Notes: generated from the letters alone by a model not told the origin. A stretch of 64,000 bases of DNA from an uncultured Kiritimatiellota bacterium (GCA_934621385.1 CAKTUI010000004.1:20894-84893); one strand, 5' to 3'; shown: positions 8,591-16,870, numbered from the stretch's first letter. Made by a program: numbers and translations.

Positions 8591-9091
8591 ATGAACGCAC
8601 AAGGTAAAGCATTCAAGTACGGCGATAACGTCGACACCGACGTCATCATCCCCGCACGGTATCTCAACACGCCCGACCCGAAGGAACTCGCGGCGCACTG
8701 CATGGAGGATATTGACGCAGGCTTCGTAAAGGCCGTCAAGCCCGGGGACGTGATTGTCGCCGGTCGCAACTTCGGCTGCGGCAGTTCGCGTGAACACGCG
8801 CCCATCTCAATCAAGGCGAGCGGCGTGGCCTGCGTCATCGCCGCCAGTTTTGCACGCATCTTCTACCGTAACGCGCTGAATGTCGCGCTCCCCATCCTCG
8901 AATGCCCCGAGGCCGCCGCCGCCATTGCCGCTTGCGACACCGTTTCGGTGGACTTCGAGACGGGCCGCATCACCGACGAGACCAGCGGTCAGACCTTTAC
9001 GGCCGAGCCCTTCCCGCCATTCATGCGCGACCTGATCGCCGCTGGTGGACTCGCCGCCTACCTGAGCAAGAAAGGAGCGATGAACGCATGA
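8591..9091 (+). CDS. leuD: 3-isopropylmalate dehydratase small subunit
   Basis: A 166-residue swivel-domain partner of LeuC. Diagnostic motifs are DNVDTDVIIPARYLN near the N-terminus and GRNFGCGSSREHAP at about 58-71, which form the substrate-specificity and active-site loop. It follows leuC by three bases and its TGA overlaps the leuB ATG, consistent with one coupled translation unit. The size is typical of the compact LeuD paired with LeuC2-type large subunits. Confidence 0.95.
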   Translation: MNAQGKAFKYGDNVDTDVIIPARYLNTPDPKELAAHCMEDIDAGFVKAVKPGDVIVAGRNFGCGSSREHAPISIKASGVACVIAASFARIFYRNALNVALPILECPEAAAAIAACDTVSVDFETGRITDETSGQTFTAEPFPPFMRDLIAAGGLAAYLSKKGAMNA

Positions 9092-10167
9092 AGAAGACGA
9101 TTGCCGTTATCCCCGGGGATGGCATTGGTCCCGAGATTGTCGCCGAAGCCATGAAGGCACTCGCCGCCGTCGGCAAGCGCTTCGGGCACACCTTTGACAT
9201 GACCGTCTACCCCGTCGGCGGAGCCGCCTACGACTTGTGCGGGGATTGCCTGCCCGACACGACGCTCGCCGCCTGCCGTGCGGCGGATGCGATTCTGCTC
9301 GGTGCCGTCGGCGGGCCGAAATGGGACGCTCTGCCCGCCGAGAAGCGGCCCGAACGCCGCGCCCTTCTTACGCTCCGCGCCGAACTCGGCCTCTACGGCA
9401 ACCTGCGCCCCGCCAAGGTCTGGCAGGCCCTCAAGGGCGCGAGCCCGCTGAAGGACGAGATCGTCAACGGAGGAATCGACGTCCTCGTCGTCCGCGAACT
9501 CACGGGCGGCATCTACTTCGGATCGCATGAGCGTGCGGCGGACGGCAAGTCCGCCCGGGACATCATGCCCTACTCCGTCGCCGAAATCGAGCGCATTGCC
9601 CGCATCGCCTTTGAGGCCGCCCGCAAGCGCAATCGCCGCGTGACGAGCGTGGACAAGGCGAATGTCCTCGCAACCTCCCGCCTCTGGCGCGAGACGGTCA
9701 CCGCCCTGCAGGCGAAGGACTATGCCGATGTCGCCCTTGACCACATGTATGTCGACAACGCCGCCATGCAGCTCGTGCGCAACCCGTCCCACTTTGACGT
9801 GCTGCTCACCGAGAATATGTTCGGCGATATTCTCTCCGACGAGGCCTCGCAGATTACCGGCTCCATCGGTATGTTGCCGTCCGCGTCGCTCGGCGAGGGT
9901 GGACACGGACTGTACGAGCCAATCCACGGTTCGGCCCCCGATATTGCCGGCAAGGGCATCGCGAATCCGCTTGCGACCATCCTTTCCGTCTCGCTGATGC
10001 TCCGCCATTCCTTTGGACTGGTCGCGGAGTCGGATGCCGTCGAGAAGGCCGTTGAGGCCGTCATTGGGCGCGGCGTTCGCACGGTGGACATCGCCGGAAG
10101 CGACTCCGCCGCCGTCTCGACCTCCGAAATGGGCACGGCCGTGGCCGATGAAATCCTCGTCTCTTAG
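9088..10167 (+). CDS. leuB: 3-isopropylmalate dehydrogenase
   Basis: NAD-dependent oxidative decarboxylation of 3-isopropylmalate to 4-methyl-2-oxopentanoate. The 359-residue protein starts KKTIAVIPGDGIGPE, has the ELTGGIYFG loop and VDKANVLATSRLWRE, and carries the metal/substrate signature MFGDILSDEASQITGSIG with the NAD-binding HGSAPDIAGKGIANP. The ATG at 9088 is used because it overlaps the leuD stop as ATGA and has AGGAG upstream; a longer in-frame extension is only the leuD region read in another frame. Last gene of the operon, followed by a strong hairpin. Confidence 0.95.
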   Translation: MKKTIAVIPGDGIGPEIVAEAMKALAAVGKRFGHTFDMTVYPVGGAAYDLCGDCLPDTTLAACRAADAILLGAVGGPKWDALPAEKRPERRALLTLRAELGLYGNLRPAKVWQALKGASPLKDEIVNGGIDVLVVRELTGGIYFGSHERAADGKSARDIMPYSVAEIERIARIAFEAARKRNRRVTSVDKANVLATSRLWRETVTALQAKDYADVALDHMYVDNAAMQLVRNPSHFDVLLTENMFGDILSDEASQITGSIGMLPSASLGEGGHGLYEPIHGSAPDIAGKGIANPLATILSVSLMLRHSFGLVAESDAVEKAVEAVIGRGVRTVDIAGSDSAAVSTSEMGTAVADEILVS

Positions 10168-10190
10168 TCGACGAAGTGGAAGAAAAGAGA

Positions 10191-10231
10191 AATTGCGCGT
10201 GGTTGGCTATTCCAACCACGCGCAATTCTTT
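10191..10231. terminator. Bidirectional terminator between leuB and pyrK
   Basis: A perfect 16-bp stem (AATTGCGCGTGGTTGG and its complement) with a 5-base loop lies between two convergent genes. CTTTT follows on the plus strand, and a pyrimidine-rich TTCTCTTTTCTTCC tract lies on the minus strand. Confidence 0.9.
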
Positions 10232-10258
10232 TGGACTTCAGTCCCTTCGCGCTGCCGA

Positions 10259-11044
10259 TTAGTCCCAGACGAGATCCTCGGCCCTGAACACTGGTCCTTC
10301 GATACAGCAGCGCGAATTGCCGCGCACGGTCTTCTGAATGCACGCGTAGCAGGCCCCAACACCGCACACCATGTGGCGATCCATCGAAATCCATCCCCGC
10401 GACCTTGTCCCTGTCGAACGCAGGGCGACGGCCTTCAACATGCCGTCCGGCCCGCAGGCGAAGAGTTCAAAGGGCTTGCGCATCTCGCGCAGACGGATGA
10501 GTTCATCGTCAAGCGGATCGGTCACGAGTCCCTTGACACCCGCGCTGCCGTCGTTCGTCGCCGCATGGACGGCCACGCCCAGCGCGGCAAACTTGTCCAG
10601 TGCGAGCAAGTCGTCCTTCGTTCGTCCACCGACGAAGAGCGCAATGTCATCACGCGAAACGCCATTCGCAAGCAGTCGCCTCGCAAGGAAGTAGAGCGGG
10701 GCAACGCCAAAGCCGCCGCCCACCAAAAGTGCCGCGCCCGCACATTTGACGGGAAAACCGTGTCCAAGCGGCCCGAGGACCGAGATCGTGTCCCCGACCT
10801 GTACGCCGTTCAGCGCAGCCGTGCCGCGCCCGACTGTCTTGTAGAGAACGAACACCTTGCCGTCCTCCGCATTGAAGACGGAGAACGGACGACGCAATGC
10901 ACTCGCCTCCAGGGCCGGGACGCGCACATGGACGAACTGCCCGGGCTGCACTTCCGCCGCCATCTTCGGTGCTTCAAAGACAAGATAACGATAGCCGCTC
11001 CCAATTTCCTCGTGAACGACGACCTTGCACTTCTCATCCAGCAT
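10259..11044 (-). CDS. pyrK: Dihydroorotate dehydrogenase electron-transfer subunit
   Basis: A 261-residue FAD/[2Fe-2S] protein that passes electrons from class 1B dihydroorotate dehydrogenase (PyrD) to NAD in pyrimidine synthesis. Visible features are the FAD-binding RRPFSVFN (51-58), the NAD domain GGGFGVAPLYFLARRL (109-124), FACGPDGML (196-203) and a C-terminal iron-sulfur cluster motif with cysteines 227, 232, 235 and 246/247 (MVCGVGACYAC...RCC). The ribosome site AGGAAAGGA precedes the ATG. pyrD is not adjacent, so its partner must be encoded elsewhere. It is the third gene of the galE operon. Confidence 0.9.
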   Translation of the reverse strand: MLDEKCKVVVHEEIGSGYRYLVFEAPKMAAEVQPGQFVHVRVPALEASALRRPFSVFNAEDGKVFVLYKTVGRGTAALNGVQVGDTISVLGPLGHGFPVKCAGAALLVGGGFGVAPLYFLARRLLANGVSRDDIALFVGGRTKDDLLALDKFAALGVAVHAATNDGSAGVKGLVTDPLDDELIRLREMRKPFELFACGPDGMLKAVALRSTGTRSRGWISMDRHMVCGVGACYACIQKTVRGNSRCCIEGPVFRAEDLVWD

Positions 11045-11078
11045 GATACACTTCCTTTCCTATCCCTTTTCCCTTTGA

Positions 11079-11702
11079 CTATTCGACGGACTTCACTCTC
11101 ACCAAAACCGACTTCAGGCTCTGCCACATGGATGTCTTGATGGCCTTCACCTTCGGGGTCACGGGACCGAATCGAAGGATGAATTCAGGCGAATAGGTCA
11201 CCAGGACATTCCGGATGCTCCCCTTCTCAATCCACTGACCGGGTGCACCGCCTACGCTCGGGAACCACTTCTTGAGCGCATTGCCGCCCAAGACAACGAG
11301 CACCTTCGCACGGGGAATCGCCCCGTCACAAATGATGGGAGCCGTCTCGGGCATCTTGCCAAGTGCCGCGATAATCTTTGACATCATCTCCGTTCCGCCG
11401 GGCGAAAGCGGCCTGTCGTGCAGGAAGACGAAGTCGTACCGTCCAGACAATGCCGCAGGCGCGGCGGACTTGGGTGGAGCGGAGGGTGTACGCACCTCCC
11501 TCGGCACGGACGCATCACGACGCGGCGGAACGGGTGCGTGAGCAGATCCCGAAGTGGAAGCCGTGGCCGTCGGCGCGGCGAACCGTGGCTTTTCGAGAGG
11601 CGAAAGCAACTCTCGCGCACATTCAACGGAACGAACACCGAGCTCACGCTCCAGCGCAAGCTCGGCTTCGAGTCCATCAAGAATGTAGTCGAGGGCGGTC
11701 AC
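11079..11702 (-). CDS. Uracil-DNA glycosylase superfamily-like protein, degenerate
   Basis: 207 residues from a GTG that overlaps the galE stop (GTGA). The N-terminal 30 residues look like the helical start of type 4/5 UDGs, residues about 45-80 are Ala/Pro/Ser-rich, and the C-terminal half matches the UDG fold order: AKVLVVLGGNALKKWF, then GQW, then VTYSPEFILRF, then MWQSLKSV. In active family members the third motif is usually HP-type (tyHPsyLLR) and iron-sulfur cysteines and a GEAPG motif are present. Here the histidine is serine, the cysteines are missing and GEAPG is not seen. Glycosylase activity is therefore doubtful; it may be a structural or DNA-binding relic. Confidence 0.55.
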   Translation of the reverse strand: MTALDYILDGLEAELALERELGVRSVECARELLSPLEKPRFAAPTATASTSGSAHAPVPPRRDASVPREVRTPSAPPKSAAPAALSGRYDFVFLHDRPLSPGGTEMMSKIIAALGKMPETAPIICDGAIPRAKVLVVLGGNALKKWFPSVGGAPGQWIEKGSIRNVLVTYSPEFILRFGPVTPKVKAIKTSMWQSLKSVLVRVKSVE

Positions 11703-12736
11703 GCCTGCTTTGGCTTATTGTACCCGTACGGGTTCTTCTTCTGCCAACGCCAGGTGTCTTCGCACATTTCCTCAATGCCGCGCTCGGCCTTCCAGCCAAG
11801 CTCCTTGAGTGCCAGTGCCGGATCGGCCCAGCACTCGGCGATGTCGCCGGGACGACGGGGGCAAATCTTATAGGGAACAGGACGACCCGAGGCCTTCTCG
11901 AAGGCCTTCACAATCTGAAGGACCGAATAGCCGTGCCCCGTGCCAAGGTTGTAGATCTTGAGTCCGAGCGTCGGCTCCTTCTCAAGTTTCTCAATCGCCT
12001 TGAGATGCCCAATGGCGAGGTCGACGACATGGATGTAGTCGCGAACGCCCGTGCCATCCGGGGTCGGATAGTCGTTGCCGAACACGTTGAGTTCGGGACG
12101 GCGACCAATGGCGACCTGCGCGACGTAAGGCAACAAGTTGTTCGGGATGCCAGCCGGGTCTTCGCCAATCAGGCCGGACTTGTGCGCCCCAATCGGATTG
12201 AAGTAGCGGAGGAGAATGACATTCCACGACGGATCGGCCTTCTGGACGTCACGGAAAACCTGCTCCATCATCAGCTTCGTCCAACCATAGGGGTTCGTGC
12301 ACCCCGGCGTCGGGAAGTCCTCGCGAATCGGCACGGACGGCGGCTGACCGTAGACCGTCGCCGACGACGAGAAGACTATGTTCTTGCAGTTGTGCTCACC
12401 AAGGCACTTGAGCAACGTAAACGTTCCGCCGAGATTGTTGTTGTAGTACTTCAGGGGAATCTTCGTCGATTCGCCAACGGCCTTGAGCGCGGCGAAATGA
12501 ATCGTCGCCTGGAAAGGAGCCTCCTTATCAAGAATCTCGTTCAGTTTCTTCTCGTTGCGGATGTCGACCTTGTAGAATGTCGGCGACTTGCCAGTGATGC
12601 GTTTGACGCGAGCCAGCGACTTCTTCGAACTGTTGCACAGGTTGTCGACGACAACCACCTCATGCCCCGCATTCAGGAGCTCCACGACTGTATGGCTACC
12701 GATGAAGCCGGCACCGCCCGTCACAAGAATCTTCAT
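11699..12736 (-). CDS. galE: UDP-glucose 4-epimerase
   Basis: Interconverts UDP-glucose and UDP-galactose, supplying galactose for surface glycans or allowing its catabolism. The 345-residue extended SDR protein has the NAD motif GGAGFIGS (7-14), catalytic SSSATVYG and YGWTK (Ser-Tyr-Lys), FNPIGAHKSGLIGEDP and the VRDYIHVVDLA signature. The start at 12736 begins exactly at MKILVTGG with AAAGGA upstream; the longer frame would run into the promoter. First gene of a galE, UDG-like, pyrK unit driven by TGGTATAAT at 12764-12772. Confidence 0.95.
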   Translation of the reverse strand: MKILVTGGAGFIGSHTVVELLNAGHEVVVVDNLCNSSKKSLARVKRITGKSPTFYKVDIRNEKKLNEILDKEAPFQATIHFAALKAVGESTKIPLKYYNNNLGGTFTLLKCLGEHNCKNIVFSSSATVYGQPPSVPIREDFPTPGCTNPYGWTKLMMEQVFRDVQKADPSWNVILLRYFNPIGAHKSGLIGEDPAGIPNNLLPYVAQVAIGRRPELNVFGNDYPTPDGTGVRDYIHVVDLAIGHLKAIEKLEKEPTLGLKIYNLGTGHGYSVLQIVKAFEKASGRPVPYKICPRRPGDIAECWADPALALKELGWKAERGIEEMCEDTWRWQKKNPYGYNKPKQA

Positions 12737-12763
12737 TGCAGAAATGTCCTTTCGTTGGAGGAT

Positions 12764-12772
12764 ATTATACCA
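12764..12772 (-). promoter_or_regulatory. Extended -10 promoter of galE
   Basis: TGGTATAAT (TGn plus perfect TATAAT) on the minus strand, 28 bases before the galE ATG. Repeat copy B starts directly behind it, in the -35 region. Confidence 0.7.
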
Positions 12773-12775
12773 CAA

Positions 12776-13020
12776 ACCGCCTGCTCGTGGGTTTGCGCAA
12801 AGCTGCCGCTCGGTCTCGGCTGCCCTGCCTCGGCGGTTATCACTGGTTGCGAACGGAGACCACTCCTACGGCTGCGAGCCGCACCGCACCTCTCGTGCGA
12901 CCGCCGCGCGCGCCCCCTCACCCGAGAGGAAGGGCAAGCCGCACACAGGCACCACACGGCAGAAGGTTCTGCCGGCCTGCCGTCCGGCAGGCCCCGCCCA
13001 TTCAGCCTGCCGCGCTCCGA
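12776..13020 (-). repeat. Long intergenic repeat, copy B
   Basis: Same ordered blocks as copy A, including the hairpin GGCCTGCCGTCCGGCAGGCC and the CACCGCACCTCTCGTGCGACC block shared with copy C. It lies between the GH95 gene and the galE promoter, with its conserved end abutting that promoter. Confidence 0.75.
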
Positions 13021-13048
13021 CTATCCCACGCGGGGCCGTTTGGATTGA

Positions 13049-15151
13049 TCACGGAAGAGTCGACAGACTCGGACTATTGATATTGGCCGGGGAAACGGTG
13101 ATGGTTTCGATACCATCACTCCTTTTGCCGCTCACGCGACGGCCATCCGACAAGGCCACATTCTCAAATGAAACATCTTTCCATGCTTTCGGGCATCCTC
13201 GAAAGTAATACGCCTCGCCATCAATTTCGTGAACAAGCAACTCCATGACAGCTGTCGCCGCACCGCATTGCCCATCCATCTGCATCACACGCCGCCCATC
13301 ACCAAAGGTCGTGAAACCATCGAACACCGCATTGTGATGCGAACCATGCCCCTCATCGCAGAAATACGCATCCCATGCTCGGAGCATCTCCACAGCGGCA
13401 ATCGCATTCCCCGCATCCGTCTGCAAGATGGATGCCCACGGCACGCACCATCCCGTCCAGAGTCCAGTCCCCTGCCGCGTCCAGTTTCGATAGGTTGACA
13501 GGAGGATGTCACCGTTCGCACCCTGTCCACGCGGAATCACGTCAAAGGGATAGATCCCGGCCATGTGCGAATGGTGTCGATGGCTTTCGGTCAGGTTCAC
13601 ACCCTCGAAGATGCCGATGGACAACTTCGTCGACCCATCCGACAAGGAGTAACGCGGCAACCGCTTCTCAACATCTATCCAGCGTGGATCTGGCTGGACT
13701 CCCAGACTTTTCGCCGCTTCAATGAGATCTCGGGAAAGACGGTGGCAAACCGCCAACTGAAAACTTGGATTACGCCCGACGGCGCGGTGGAAGTCACTGC
13801 CCATCCATTCGGGACTCGGTCCAAACGGGAGGGCAAGCGTACCATCCGACGATTCCTCCATCATCGCAAGGTAAACATTCATCGCCCCCGTCATGAAGTC
13901 GTAGGCCGACTCACGCAAAAAATCCACATTCCCCGAATAGCGGACATAACGAAACATATTCACCGCCATCCAGGCCGTCGAAGCATGGTCAATCGTCCCC
14001 GTCCAAAAGCCGCCGATGCAAACGCCGCGATCATCGACCGAGTGCGGCAGGACATAGCCGTTCTCGAGGCCGACAAACTTCCGCGCATTTTCCCGAAGTC
14101 GCGGCCGCCAGGAGAGAATCATGCGAAAAAGTGGCATGAGGTTCTCGAAGTGCCCGCTTCGATAGGCCGGCGAGTAGCACTCCTGAACATTGATGTTAAA
14201 ATGGTAGTCTCCATTCCAGGGCACGAGTCGGTCATTCTCCGTCCAGGGTCCCTGAAGGCCCGCCGGCACACCATCCGGGTCGGTCATCGCACCAAACCGG
14301 TAGATGCCGTAGTCAAAGATTCGTTGCAGGACAGGGTCAGGCACGGACACCCGCGCCCCCGTCGCCCAAAAGTGCGCCCAATTTGTACGCGACTCCTCCA
14401 TGATGCGCACAAAGGGAACGGCCTTCATCTGCGGCGCATCACCACGGCGCGTCGCAACCAAGAGTTCCCGACCATTCCGAATAAAGTCAAGCGAGACGGA
14501 CGGATCGGCCGGGAGCGACCAATCAAAGCCATTCGGTCGCATCGTCGGCCGTGTGAACCCGATGGGCTCAAGCACTCGCCGAACGGATGACTGCGACATT
14601 GCCGGAAAAGTCGAAACCGAATAGGCGAGCCCATCTGGAAAGCGAATCGCAAAGGTTCGCGAATCCTTCGACATGGCGAATTCAAGGAGTCGACCGTCGG
14701 CGAGGGCAATCGTCCCCACGCCTGTTCGTGTATTGAGTTCGCCATGGTGAAGCCTTGCCCCAGGCATCTTGACGACAACGCGCCCCAACGGCAGTAGGTA
14801 GGGATTTCGCGGTTCGCCCGCAATCGGATTTCGAGTAAAAAGACCGAGCAATCGCTCCTTCTCACCTGACCGCCAAAGGCTGACGATGTTCGTATAACTC
14901 TGTTCTTCCGTCCACGGATAGCCACCTCGATGATCCCAAAGATCCGACCGACCGACGGTCAGTCGCAGTTCATCGTCACCACCCCAGACAAGAACCCCCG
15001 TCACGCCGTCGGCAAATGCCATCCCCTCATGGCAATTTCCAAGGCGTGGGAAGTCCCAATAGACGCGCCCCTCCGCCTCGCCTGTCGCCGCGCCAACGGC
15101 ACTTGCAATCGACAGCCCAAGAACGAGCACCAGCTTTCTGCAGTCAACCAT
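13049..15151 (-). CDS. GH95-like glycoside hydrolase (alpha-L-fucosidase/galactosidase type), secreted
   Basis: About 700 residues from the ATG at 15151, where a signal peptide begins (VDCRKLVLVLGLSIASAVGAA). GH95 features appear in order: LQGPWTENDRLVPW followed by YHFNINVQECYSPAY, where the NxN pair matches the catalytic asparagines of GH95 fucosidases; LPFGPSPEW; and near the C-terminus MDGQCGAATAVMELL, matching the family DGNFG motif with its catalytic aspartate. It should remove terminal alpha-1,2-L-fucose or a related sugar from host or plant glycans outside the cytoplasm. Exact linkage is inference. The same frame is open upstream through a dapB remnant, so a fused product is possible but would hide the signal peptide. 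Confidence 0.75.
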   Translation of the reverse strand: MVDCRKLVLVLGLSIASAVGAATGEAEGRVYWDFPRLGNCHEGMAFADGVTGVLVWGGDDELRLTVGRSDLWDHRGGYPWTEEQSYTNIVSLWRSGEKERLLGLFTRNPIAGEPRNPYLLPLGRVVVKMPGARLHHGELNTRTGVGTIALADGRLLEFAMSKDSRTFAIRFPDGLAYSVSTFPAMSQSSVRRVLEPIGFTRPTMRPNGFDWSLPADPSVSLDFIRNGRELLVATRRGDAPQMKAVPFVRIMEESRTNWAHFWATGARVSVPDPVLQRIFDYGIYRFGAMTDPDGVPAGLQGPWTENDRLVPWNGDYHFNINVQECYSPAYRSGHFENLMPLFRMILSWRPRLRENARKFVGLENGYVLPHSVDDRGVCIGGFWTGTIDHASTAWMAVNMFRYVRYSGNVDFLRESAYDFMTGAMNVYLAMMEESSDGTLALPFGPSPEWMGSDFHRAVGRNPSFQLAVCHRLSRDLIEAAKSLGVQPDPRWIDVEKRLPRYSLSDGSTKLSIGIFEGVNLTESHRHHSHMAGIYPFDVIPRGQGANGDILLSTYRNWTRQGTGLWTGWCVPWASILQTDAGNAIAAVEMLRAWDAYFCDEGHGSHHNAVFDGFTTFGDGRRVMQMDGQCGAATAVMELLVHEIDGEAYYFRGCPKAWKDVSFENVALSDGRRVSGKRSDGIETITVSPANINSPSLSTLP

Positions 15152-15418
15152 CAAGCCACCACTCCGTGCAAGCCATTCAGAAGCGCGGCAGTTTGGTCCG
15201 CGAATCGATTCGCCCGCCTCGGCCGCCTTGCGGATAGCCCCCGGTACGGCCGTATGGTACAAGAAGTCGACAACGCCCTCGACATCCGAACGGCATGCGT
15301 GGTCGTAGCCCTCGGCAATGTCGACCTTCGAGACGACCTCCAGCTCATTTCCCTGCGCAGCGAGGTCGCACAACTTGCGGCCCATGCGTCCGGCCGCACC
15401 CAAAATCGCAATCTTCAT
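15152..15418 (-). pseudogene. dapB: Truncated dapB remnant fused in frame to the GH95 gene
   Basis: From the ATG at 15418, with an AAGGA site, the translation reads KIAILGAAGRMGRKL (the DapB nucleotide-binding start) and continues to VVDFLYHTAVPGAIRKAAEAG, the segment just before the usual GKPVVIGTTG of 4-hydroxy-tetrahydrodipicolinate reductase. At that point similarity stops: the remaining 160-170 residues, including the catalytic HHxxK region, are absent. The reading frame instead continues through about 20 unrelated residues into the hydrolase. In the next frame a TGA overlaps the hydrolase ATG (TGATG). It retains its own promoter, so it may simply serve as a translated leader. It cannot make a working reductase. 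Confidence 0.75.
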
Positions 15419-15458
15419 GTTCGTTTCTTTCCTTTGTCGCCCTTGGCGGATGGAGAGG

Positions 15459-15467
15459 AGTGTACCA
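15459..15467 (-). promoter_or_regulatory. Extended -10 before dapB remnant/GH95
   Basis: TGGTACACT on the minus strand, 40 bases before the ATG at 15418. It has the same TGTGG context as the galE and prs promoters and is backed by repeat copy C. Confidence 0.55.
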
Positions 15468-15489
15468 CATTCCGCCGTCGGCGGCAATA

Positions 15490-15786
15490 GGACCGCGTGC
15501 TCGGGGGCTTGCGCGGCGGCTCGCCCGACCCGGATGCGGCGGCAATCTCGCAACGCCTTTCACGCGTCGACAAGCAGCTTCACTGAGTCTGCCCTGCCTC
15601 GGCGATTATCACAGGTTGCGGACGGTGACCTCTCCTACGGCGGCGAGTCGCACCGCACCTCTCGTGCGACCACCGCGCTCACCCCACTCGCCCGAGAGGA
15701 GGAACAGGCCGGCTACAGGTGGAACGCGGTAGATGGTTTTACCAGTCTGCCGTCCGGCAGACCACACAAACTGCCGCGCCCGCGCC
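15490..15786 (-). repeat. Long intergenic repeat, copy C
   Basis: Contains CGTGCTCGGGGGCTTGCGCGG, TCACGCGTCGACAA (shared with copy A), GGCGATTATCACAGGTTGCGG, CTCGCCCGAGAGG and the hairpin TCTGCCGTCCGGCAGA. In the hairpin one base pair outside the core differs from copies A and B on both arms, a compensatory change that supports structure. Directly downstream (15830-15960) are short GCAAAG/CTTTGC and TTCCGTG-type repeats of a kind common in environmental genomes. Confidence 0.75.
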
Positions 15787-15968
15787 TACACAACGCCTGC
15801 GCGGCGCGGCGGTTTGCGCTTTGCTTTGCCGCAAGGAGCGCAAAGACCCCAAAGATGCCGAAGACCCCATCCCCATTTTCCCTGCGACCTTTGCGTCCCC
15901 TGCGGCTAAAACCACCCTCCCCCTTTCCGTGCGCTCCGCGTGTTCCGTGGTTCGTCCAACCCGCCCCC

Positions 15969-15997
15969 TTGCAACCGGCGCGGCGAAATGGTACAAT
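15969..15997 (+). promoter_or_regulatory. Promoter of a small terminated transcript
   Basis: TTGCAA, a 17-base spacer and TACAAT preceded by TGG. The -35, spacer length and -10 are identical to those of the unit at 52585-52613. Confidence 0.6.
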
Positions 15998-16196
15998 CGC
16001 GCCATCTTGTCCGACGGAGGACTCCCTCTTCAACGAACGGAGGACCCCGCCCAGCGCAACAAGAGAAAGGCCGGCGCAATGGATAATTATGCGGCACCGG
16101 CGGAAGTGGATGGGCGCGCTGCCGGCGGGACGATTAGACGGTCGGACGGGATGACATCACGCGAAGCGCCGGCAGGGCCGGCGGGAAGGATTGACC

Positions 16197-16484
16197 ATGT
16201 CGACGAAGGAAAGTCGTTTGAAGGAAAGTTGTTTTGCATGGGCGGACGTTCGGGGGGACTCCGGAGCCCCAGCTGGGGCGCATGCGTTCCGCCGCGAGGG
16301 GACGCGGGGAGACGCACGCACAAAAGCGCCGCGCTTGCGCCTTCAAAACGCCTACGCGGTGGGGCTTCGCTCCGCCGTTCTCAAGCGGAGGTTCGGGGGC
16401 TCAGTCCCCCTTCGCCCCCAGCCTTGCCCGCAAGCCCCTTGCATGCGCCGCGATTGCGCGGGACGGGCCGTGCGCGGCAAGTAA
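16197..16484 (+). CDS. Small basic hypothetical protein
   Basis: A 95-codon ORF with GGGAAGGA six bases before the ATG. It lies inside a transcript bounded by a promoter (15969-15997) and a strong terminator (16564-16597). The product is Arg/Ala/Gly-rich, contains six cysteines (four near the C-terminus) and has no recognised domain. The 3' half overlaps a shorter intergenic repeat (16318-16415), so composition alone could explain the open frame. An overlapping alternative ORF from 16079 reads through the terminator and is less likely. The transcript may instead be a non-coding RNA. Confidence 0.3.
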   Translation: MSTKESRLKESCFAWADVRGDSGAPAGAHAFRREGTRGDARTKAPRLRLQNAYAVGLRSAVLKRRFGGSVPLRPQPCPQAPCMRRDCAGRAVRGK

Positions 16485-16563
16485 ATCCGCCCCACGGCGG
16501 GCCGCCTGAGGGGCACTTGCGCATCCGCAGCGCGGCGGACGCGCACTGCCGTCACCGCAGAAC

Positions 16564-16597
16564 GGGCGGGGGAGCTGTCCCCCGCCCGCCTTCTTTT
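16564..16597 (+). terminator. Intrinsic terminator of the small transcript
   Basis: A 10-bp stem GGGCGGGGGA/TCCCCCGCCC with a 4-base loop, followed by GCCTTCTTTT. Confidence 0.85.
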
Positions 16598-16615
16598 GCC
16601 CAGATCACGGCGGAA

Positions 16616-16768
16616 TCTCCGCGAGAAACCGACTGAGTCACTGCGGGAGACTGAGCGAGGCATTGCGGGAGTCGAACTTTAAAACATCGGACTTGAACTC
16701 CGAAACAACGGGAGAGGGGCTTCGACCCTCGCGATTTTGCCGCGAAAACCACCGTCTTCGTTCAGACG
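16616..16768. repeat. Irregular cluster of short dyads upstream of the thiC promoter
   Basis: Dyads include TCTC-CGC-GAGA (16616), GACT-G-AGTC (16631), TCGGA-N7-TCCGA (16687), GAGGG-N7-CCCTC (16714), TTTT-GCCGCG-AAAA (16735) and CGTCT-TCGTTC-AGACG (16753). The last four centres are 19-27 bases apart. It resembles the regular arrays elsewhere but is much less ordered. Confidence 0.4.
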
Positions 16769-16870
16769 ATTACACGAAAAACCAGCCATGGGCCACACAA
16801 AAATCACGGAAGGACATCAGAAAATGCGTCCGACGCAGTGCCCAAAACGCCGACGGAGAGAACGCTTTTT

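Noticed and set aside
13049..15553. A genuine 834-residue DapB-GH95 fusion enzyme
   Set aside because: Only the first 70 residues of DapB are present and an internal start with a signal peptide fits the hydrolase better; a frame start at 15553 also lies upstream of the promoter.
15719..16636. Single 305-codon plus-strand gene across 15.7-16.6 kb
   Set aside because: It crosses a repeat, a promoter and a strong terminator and has no domain.
16618..16720. tRNA gene on the minus strand
   Set aside because: GTTCAAG and GTTCGAC fragments look like T-loops, but no acceptor or anticodon arm can be folded.
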